Assembly (NCBI GenBank): GCA_902386085.1
Contig: CABMIA010000203.1
Span: 1 to 9,039 of the forward strand
Direction: 5' to 3'
Source: an uncultured archaeon
Lineage (GTDB): Archaea > Halobacteriota > Methanosarcinia > Methanosarcinales > Methanoperedenaceae
DNA: 9,039 nt
Shown in pieces: positions 6,328 through 9,039 of this stretch (positions within the stretch are counted from its first letter, which is position 1; each line of letters starts with the position of its first letter). The position numbers and the translations under genes are program-made. The notes below the pieces were generated by a model. That model was not told the DNA's origin and ran no database searches. It saw only the letters and a program-made list of their open reading frames with translations.

Positions 6328-6335
6328 TAATATAG
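6328..6335 (-). promoter_or_regulatory. TATA-box candidate for the antitoxin-like gene
   Basis: On the minus strand CTATATTA lies about 48 bases before the ATG at 6283, giving a leader of about 22 nt that contains the AGGTG ribosome site. A palindromic TGTACA at 6313-6318 sits between TATA and ATG and could be part of an autoregulatory operator. Confidence 0.3.
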
Positions 6336-6443
6336 ATTTCGATAATCTCTTCATATTGGAATTTGCCCAAAGCATGAAATATGAAAAATTGTAATACTTA
6401 AAGTTTAGAAAATTATTTTTAATATTTTAGTAATATATTTAGG

Positions 6444-6450
6444 TATAAAA
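6444..6450 (+). promoter_or_regulatory. TATA box of the zinc/RusA-like gene
   Basis: TATAAAA preceded by AGG is a near-ideal archaeal TATA box. Its centre is 30 bases before the ATG at 6477, so transcription would start only a few bases before the gene. The 193-bp spacer 6284-6476 between the divergent genes is very AT-rich and otherwise empty. Confidence 0.5.
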
Positions 6451-6476
6451 GTCTATACAAACATTTGTGAAATTTA

Positions 6477-6806
6477 ATGCAAGATATTAACTACGATTCA
6501 AAACTTTTAGAAATCCATAAACTTGGACGAGGATTTATTTTTAATGATTTTTCAGGAAGGGCACCAAGTGGCAGAGAATATAATATTCTTCATAATGCAT
6601 CGTGTAGTTGGATTCTTAAATGTAACACAAATGTCCACAAGTTGTTTTTTGAAGATGAAATTGAAGCAATAGAATGGTTGAGCACAAACAGAGTATCAAA
6701 CTGGAAGCTTTGTGGAACCTGTAAGCCAAGTCTCAGTTTAATATATTCCAATCCCCCTATTAAACCATCCCCTTCTTTAGAAACGAAAGGACTTTTAAAA
6801 AGTTAA
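6477..6806 (+). CDS. N-terminal fragment of an interrupted gene: Cys/His zinc-type module
   Basis: These are 109 codons ending at a TAA (6804-6806). The same frame reopens immediately and stays open to 7484, so this is best read as the front third of a 335-codon gene broken by one nonsense codon. Residues 32-84 form a compact module with His39-x3-Cys43 and Cys79-GT-Cys82, plus KLFFEDEIEAIEWL between them. The HxxxC...CxxC spacing with an intervening helix resembles the Ada-type metal-binding fold, so zinc binding is likely but inferred. The Pro/Ser-rich tail (94-101) looks like a linker to the following domain. The gene is much AT-richer than sat or pstS, which hints at acquisition from elsewhere. 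It is divergent from the antitoxin-like gene. Confidence 0.6.
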   Translation: MQDINYDSKLLEIHKLGRGFIFNDFSGRAPSGREYNILHNASCSWILKCNTNVHKLFFEDEIEAIEWLSTNRVSNWKLCGTCKPSLSLIYSNPPIKPSPSLETKGLLKS

Positions 6807-7484
6807 AAAGAACCAATTGATTTTTGGGTCAAAGGAGAGCAATCTTCATTTTCGAATGCCAGAGAAAAGCCATGGAAACTAAATTTAGAACAGCAAATTC
6901 CTGATAATGATAGAAATGGTATCGAAAAGGGGATTGTTTTGGATTTTCATCTTGAATCTATGAAAGTCAATGGCATGTATTTTGATATTGATAATTTGTG
7001 CGAACCGATTTTTTCGGTATTGATAAACAAGAAAGGTTGGTTTGGAGGAAAAAGACCTAATTTAAAGTGGTTTAGAGCGACTAAACTAAAAGATTTAAAA
7101 CAAGGATGTTGCTTTAAAATATACAATTCATTGGAATCCGTTTCTCCAATTAGCTGTAATGATGTAATATATTCTAAAACTTATGCGGGTAATTTACCCA
7201 AAAGCGCCACAGATGCTGAATTTATTTCATGGATTGAAGAAAATTATTCAGAGTTAAAACACATATCTTCGTTTTATGTAAAAATAGAGTTCAGTAGTTC
7301 TACAATAAATCTAGGAGATATAGCAACTGGAAGAATAAAATCGATAGTAGATTGTTTATATCCAATTATCGGAGGAAATAAAGGTAGCCCGGATGACTGG
7401 AAAATCAATATTTTAGAGGTTGCCAAAGGAGTAAAAACAATACCCAAAAACTCAGTGAAGGTTTCAATAACAGAATTTAGCTAA
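6807..7484 (+). pseudogene. C-terminal part of the interrupted gene: possible tandem RusA-like nuclease domains
   Basis: Directly after the TAA the frame continues KEPIDFWVKG and SFSNAREKPWKLNLE, which looks like real protein before any start codon. The first usable starts are TTG at 6939 (GGGG six bases upstream) and ATG at 6960. Counting from 6477, residues 164-200 contain FDIDNLCEPIFSVLINKKGW, like the DxDN-helix motif of RusA Holliday-junction resolvases. Residues 267-318 repeat the theme: a strand, then GDIATGRIKSIVDCLYPIIGG, Asp306-Asp307 and a strand ending in AKG. This matches the RusA order D..N..K...D.L....DD. Two RusA-like units in one chain is my inference and rests on motif spacing only. 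If translation restarts at 6939 a 181-aa protein results, containing both motifs but lacking the first strand. Confidence 0.5.
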
Positions 7485-7508
7485 CACTTTACTTAATTTA
7501 CCCGCCAA

Positions 7509-7579
7509 AATTTGCCGCAATTATTCGGTTTTTGTAATCACTTTAGCAATTATCGCCTGTTTCTCTGCATATTTATATA
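7509..7579 (+). promoter_or_regulatory. pstS promoter: conserved upstream element plus TATA box
   Basis: The 30-bp element at 7509-7538 matches that of the S-layer gene at 26 of 30 positions. TTATATA at 7573-7579 follows 64 bases after the element start, against 62 in the S-layer copy. Transcription would start near 7600, giving a leader of about 70 nt. Phosphate-responsive control is plausible for pst genes, but sharing with an S-layer gene argues for a wider regulator or for a strong envelope-gene promoter type. Confidence 0.55.
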
Positions 7580-7595
7580 CATCCATCCATTTCTG

Positions 7596-7650
7596 CCTGC
7601 CATAAGCAGGTGAATTAAAAATGAATACAGGAAAGCAAAGGACTTTTTAA
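7596..7650 (+). promoter_or_regulatory. pstS leader: hairpin over a ribosome site and a 9-codon upstream ORF
   Basis: CCTGC-CATAA-GCAGG (7596-7610) forms a 5-bp stem. Its 3' arm overlaps AGGTGA (7608-7613), a good Shine-Dalgarno site 7 nt before an ATG at 7621. That ATG opens nine codons (MNTGKQRTF) ending in TAA at 7648-7650, eight bases before the pstS ribosome site GAGGT. The arrangement could tune pstS translation; no function is proven. Confidence 0.3.
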
Positions 7651-7669
7651 ACAATTCGAGGTAGATTTA

Positions 7670-8716
7670 ATGAAAGGAAAAGTTATTACGATTATCTTGA
7701 TTACGATATTAATCGGGGCCTTAATATCAGGATGCGTCGGTAATCCCAGGACCGAAGCACAGACGACGCCTTCCGCAGCCGTTACTTCAACCCCCGCAGG
7801 CGGTTTGACCCCTGCTGCCACAGCCTCGCAACCCGCTGCCAGCTCTCCGGAACTTGAGGGCACTATAACCCTATCGGGCGCATTTGCCCTTTATCCCATG
7901 GCAGTGCGCTGGGGCGAAGAGTTCCAGAAGCTGCACCCCAGGGTTAAAGTTGAGATCTCGGCAGGAGGCGCTGGAAAGGGAATGACAGACACACTGGGAG
8001 GTCTTGCCGATATAGGCATGATCTCAAGGGATGTTGATCCCTCGGAGATCCAGAAAGGCGCATATCCGATCGGCGTAACCAAGGATGCGGTTGTAGCCAC
8101 AGTCAATGCAAAGAACCCGGTGCTTAACGATCTCCATAGCAAAGGTGTCAAAAGAAATACCTTTGCGGCTCTGTATCTTAACGGGACTGTGAATACATGG
8201 GGCGATGTTGTAGGGAGACCTGAAATAAAACAGGAAATACATGTATATACGAGAAGCGATTCATCAGGCGCATCTGATATATGGGCAAAGTACCTTGGCG
8301 GAAAACAGGAGAGTCTCAAAGGCACTGGCGTTTTTGGTGATCCCGGACTGCTTGCTGCGGTGCAGAGAGACCCCATGGGCATAGGGTATAACAATTACAA
8401 CTATGCATTTGATATGAAGACCGGGCTGCCTGTATCCGGGATCCAGGTAATACCATTTGATGTGAATGAAAATGGTGTTGTCGACCCTGATGAGGATATA
8501 ATCACGAAGGATAAAACAGTTGCATCAATCAAAAAAGGAGTGTTCCCGAGTCCGCCGGCAAGAGTCGAATTATTTGTGACCAGAGGAAAGCCCACAGGAT
8601 TGACTGCCGAATTCATCGGGTGGGTTCTCACGGAAGGACAGCAATATGTGGACGAAGTCGGCTACATACAGTTGTCGAAGGAAACGCTTGATGGTGAATT
8701 GAGAAAGCTTGAATGA
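7670..8716 (+). CDS. pstS: Phosphate ABC transporter substrate-binding lipoprotein PstS
   Basis: This is a 348-residue extracytoplasmic phosphate-binding protein of the PstSCAB importer. The start at 7670 is fixed by GAGGT with 7-nt spacing. Residues 1-21 are a lipoprotein signal with a lipobox ISGC (Cys22), followed by a Ser/Thr/Ala/Pro-rich tether (about 26-60). The binding domain starts with TITLSGAFALYP (65-76), the phosphate-loop strand of the family. It continues with VEISAGGAGKGM (94-105), DIGMISRD (114-121) and YTRSDSSGASDIW (193-205), which supply the usual Ser/Arg/Asp/Gly ligands. An EF-hand-type loop, DVNENGVVDPDE (264-275), is inserted before the C-terminal lobe. The stop overlaps the start of pstC (ATGA), so the two are co-translated. 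The promoter carries the same element as the S-layer gene. Confidence 0.93.
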   Translation: MKGKVITIILITILIGALISGCVGNPRTEAQTTPSAAVTSTPAGGLTPAATASQPAASSPELEGTITLSGAFALYPMAVRWGEEFQKLHPRVKVEISAGGAGKGMTDTLGGLADIGMISRDVDPSEIQKGAYPIGVTKDAVVATVNAKNPVLNDLHSKGVKRNTFAALYLNGTVNTWGDVVGRPEIKQEIHVYTRSDSSGASDIWAKYLGGKQESLKGTGVFGDPGLLAAVQRDPMGIGYNNYNYAFDMKTGLPVSGIQVIPFDVNENGVVDPDEDIITKDKTVASIKKGVFPSPPARVELFVTRGKPTGLTAEFIGWVLTEGQQYVDEVGYIQLSKETLDGELRKLE

Positions 8717-9039
8717 AAATGAATATCAGAAAACTGAAGGACGCTTTTGCAGGCAGGCTTATGCTGGCTGCCGCTATTTTCTCAAGCGTCCTTGTATTTA
8801 TTGTAGCCCTGGCCCTTTACCTGCGATCAAAACCCATCCTTGAAGCAAAATCGCTTGGCGATCTTCTGTTTGGAATCACCTGGCTGCCTTCCCGGGGGGA
8901 ATTCGGCTTCTACCCGTTCATCCTTGGAACGGTTTATGTAACTGCGCTTGCCATGGTCTTCGCGATACCCCTGTCCATCCTGAGCGCGGTATATCTTGCG
9001 GAGTATGCCGGTGAACGAGTGAAGTCAATGATCTTACGC
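8713..9039 (+). CDS. pstC: Phosphate ABC transporter permease PstC (5' part)
   Basis: The ATG at 8713 overlaps the pstS TGA, and 109 codons are visible before the window ends. After a basic N-terminus comes a first membrane helix, LMLAAAIFSSVLVFIVALAL (16-35). Next is the periplasm-facing GITWLPSRGEFGFYPFILGT segment, matching the family's W.P....G..P...GT block. A second helix then leads into AIPLSILSAVYLAEYAGE, the PL....A.YL.EYA motif at the start of the permease core. An alternative ATG two codons in is possible. The protein would pair with PstA and the ATPase PstB, presumably encoded beyond the window. Confidence 0.93.
   Translation, partial: MKMNIRKLKDAFAGRLMLAAAIFSSVLVFIVALALYLRSKPILEAKSLGDLLFGITWLPSRGEFGFYPFILGTVYVTALAMVFAIPLSILSAVYLAEYAGERVKSMILR

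Noticed and set aside
6334..6348. AGATT-N5-AATCT inverted repeat between the divergent genes
   Set aside because: It is only 5 bp per arm in very AT-rich DNA, so chance is a sufficient explanation.
7615..8631. Several minus-strand ORFs opposite pstS (7615-7863, 7891-8394, 8024-8242, 8401-8631)
   Set aside because: All are antisense to a clearly recognised pstS; their Pro/Ser/Ala-rich content mirrors its codon usage.
1..9039. CRISPR arrays, tRNA or rRNA genes
   Set aside because: No regularly spaced direct repeats, cloverleaf-like sequence or conserved rRNA stretch was noticed on either strand.

Overview
The window looks like chromosomal DNA of a methanogen-type euryarchaeon of the Methanosarcinales. 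An ANME-2d ('Ca. Methanoperedens')-like organism is a reasonable guess but is not proven. The grounds are an S-layer protein with the Methanosarcina layout (signal peptide, two tandem S-layer domains, Ala/Thr-rich tether, C-terminal membrane anchor), an archaeal-type ATP sulfurylase, an Hfq/LSm-type RNA-binding protein, TATA-box promoters, T-rich terminators and a lipoprotein PstS. TAG, TAA and TGA are all used as ordinary stops.

Layout. Bases 1-83 (minus) hold the start of an HTH/transposase-like gene cut by the window edge. After a featureless spacer comes a minus-strand four-helix membrane protein with a C-terminal cupin domain (369-1376). Divergent from it is sat, ATP sulfurylase (1538-2674), followed in frame by a short TusA/SirA sulfur-carrier remnant (2711-2794) and an Hfq/LSm-like gene (2843-3061). 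A structured spacer (3062-3367) leads to the S-layer gene (3368-5518), whose reading frame is intact except for one amber codon at position 50. Next are a coupled pair of small genes (38 and 99 aa), a convergent orphan ribbon-helix-helix antitoxin-like gene (minus, 6002-6283), and an AT-rich gene (6477-7484). That gene joins a Cys/His zinc-type module to what look like two RusA-like nuclease domains and is split by one in-frame TAA. The window ends with the start of a phosphate-uptake operon: pstS (7670-8716) and pstC (from 8713, running off the end).

How the parts relate. Sat plus the TusA relic mark a sulfur-assimilation locus. pstS and pstC overlap by an ATGA and encode high-affinity phosphate import. 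The S-layer gene and pstS, about 4 kb apart, share a 30-bp upstream element (26/30 identical) lying about 62-64 bp before a TTATATA box, which suggests co-regulation of two cell-envelope genes. Between these core functions sits an accessory stretch (about 5600-7500) with an orphan antitoxin-like gene, unknown small proteins and a broken nuclease-like gene.

The points most worth a second look are the amber codon in the S-layer gene, the shared promoter element, the interrupted zinc/RusA-like gene, and the TusA remnant behind sat. All calls come from reading the sequence; no searches were run.
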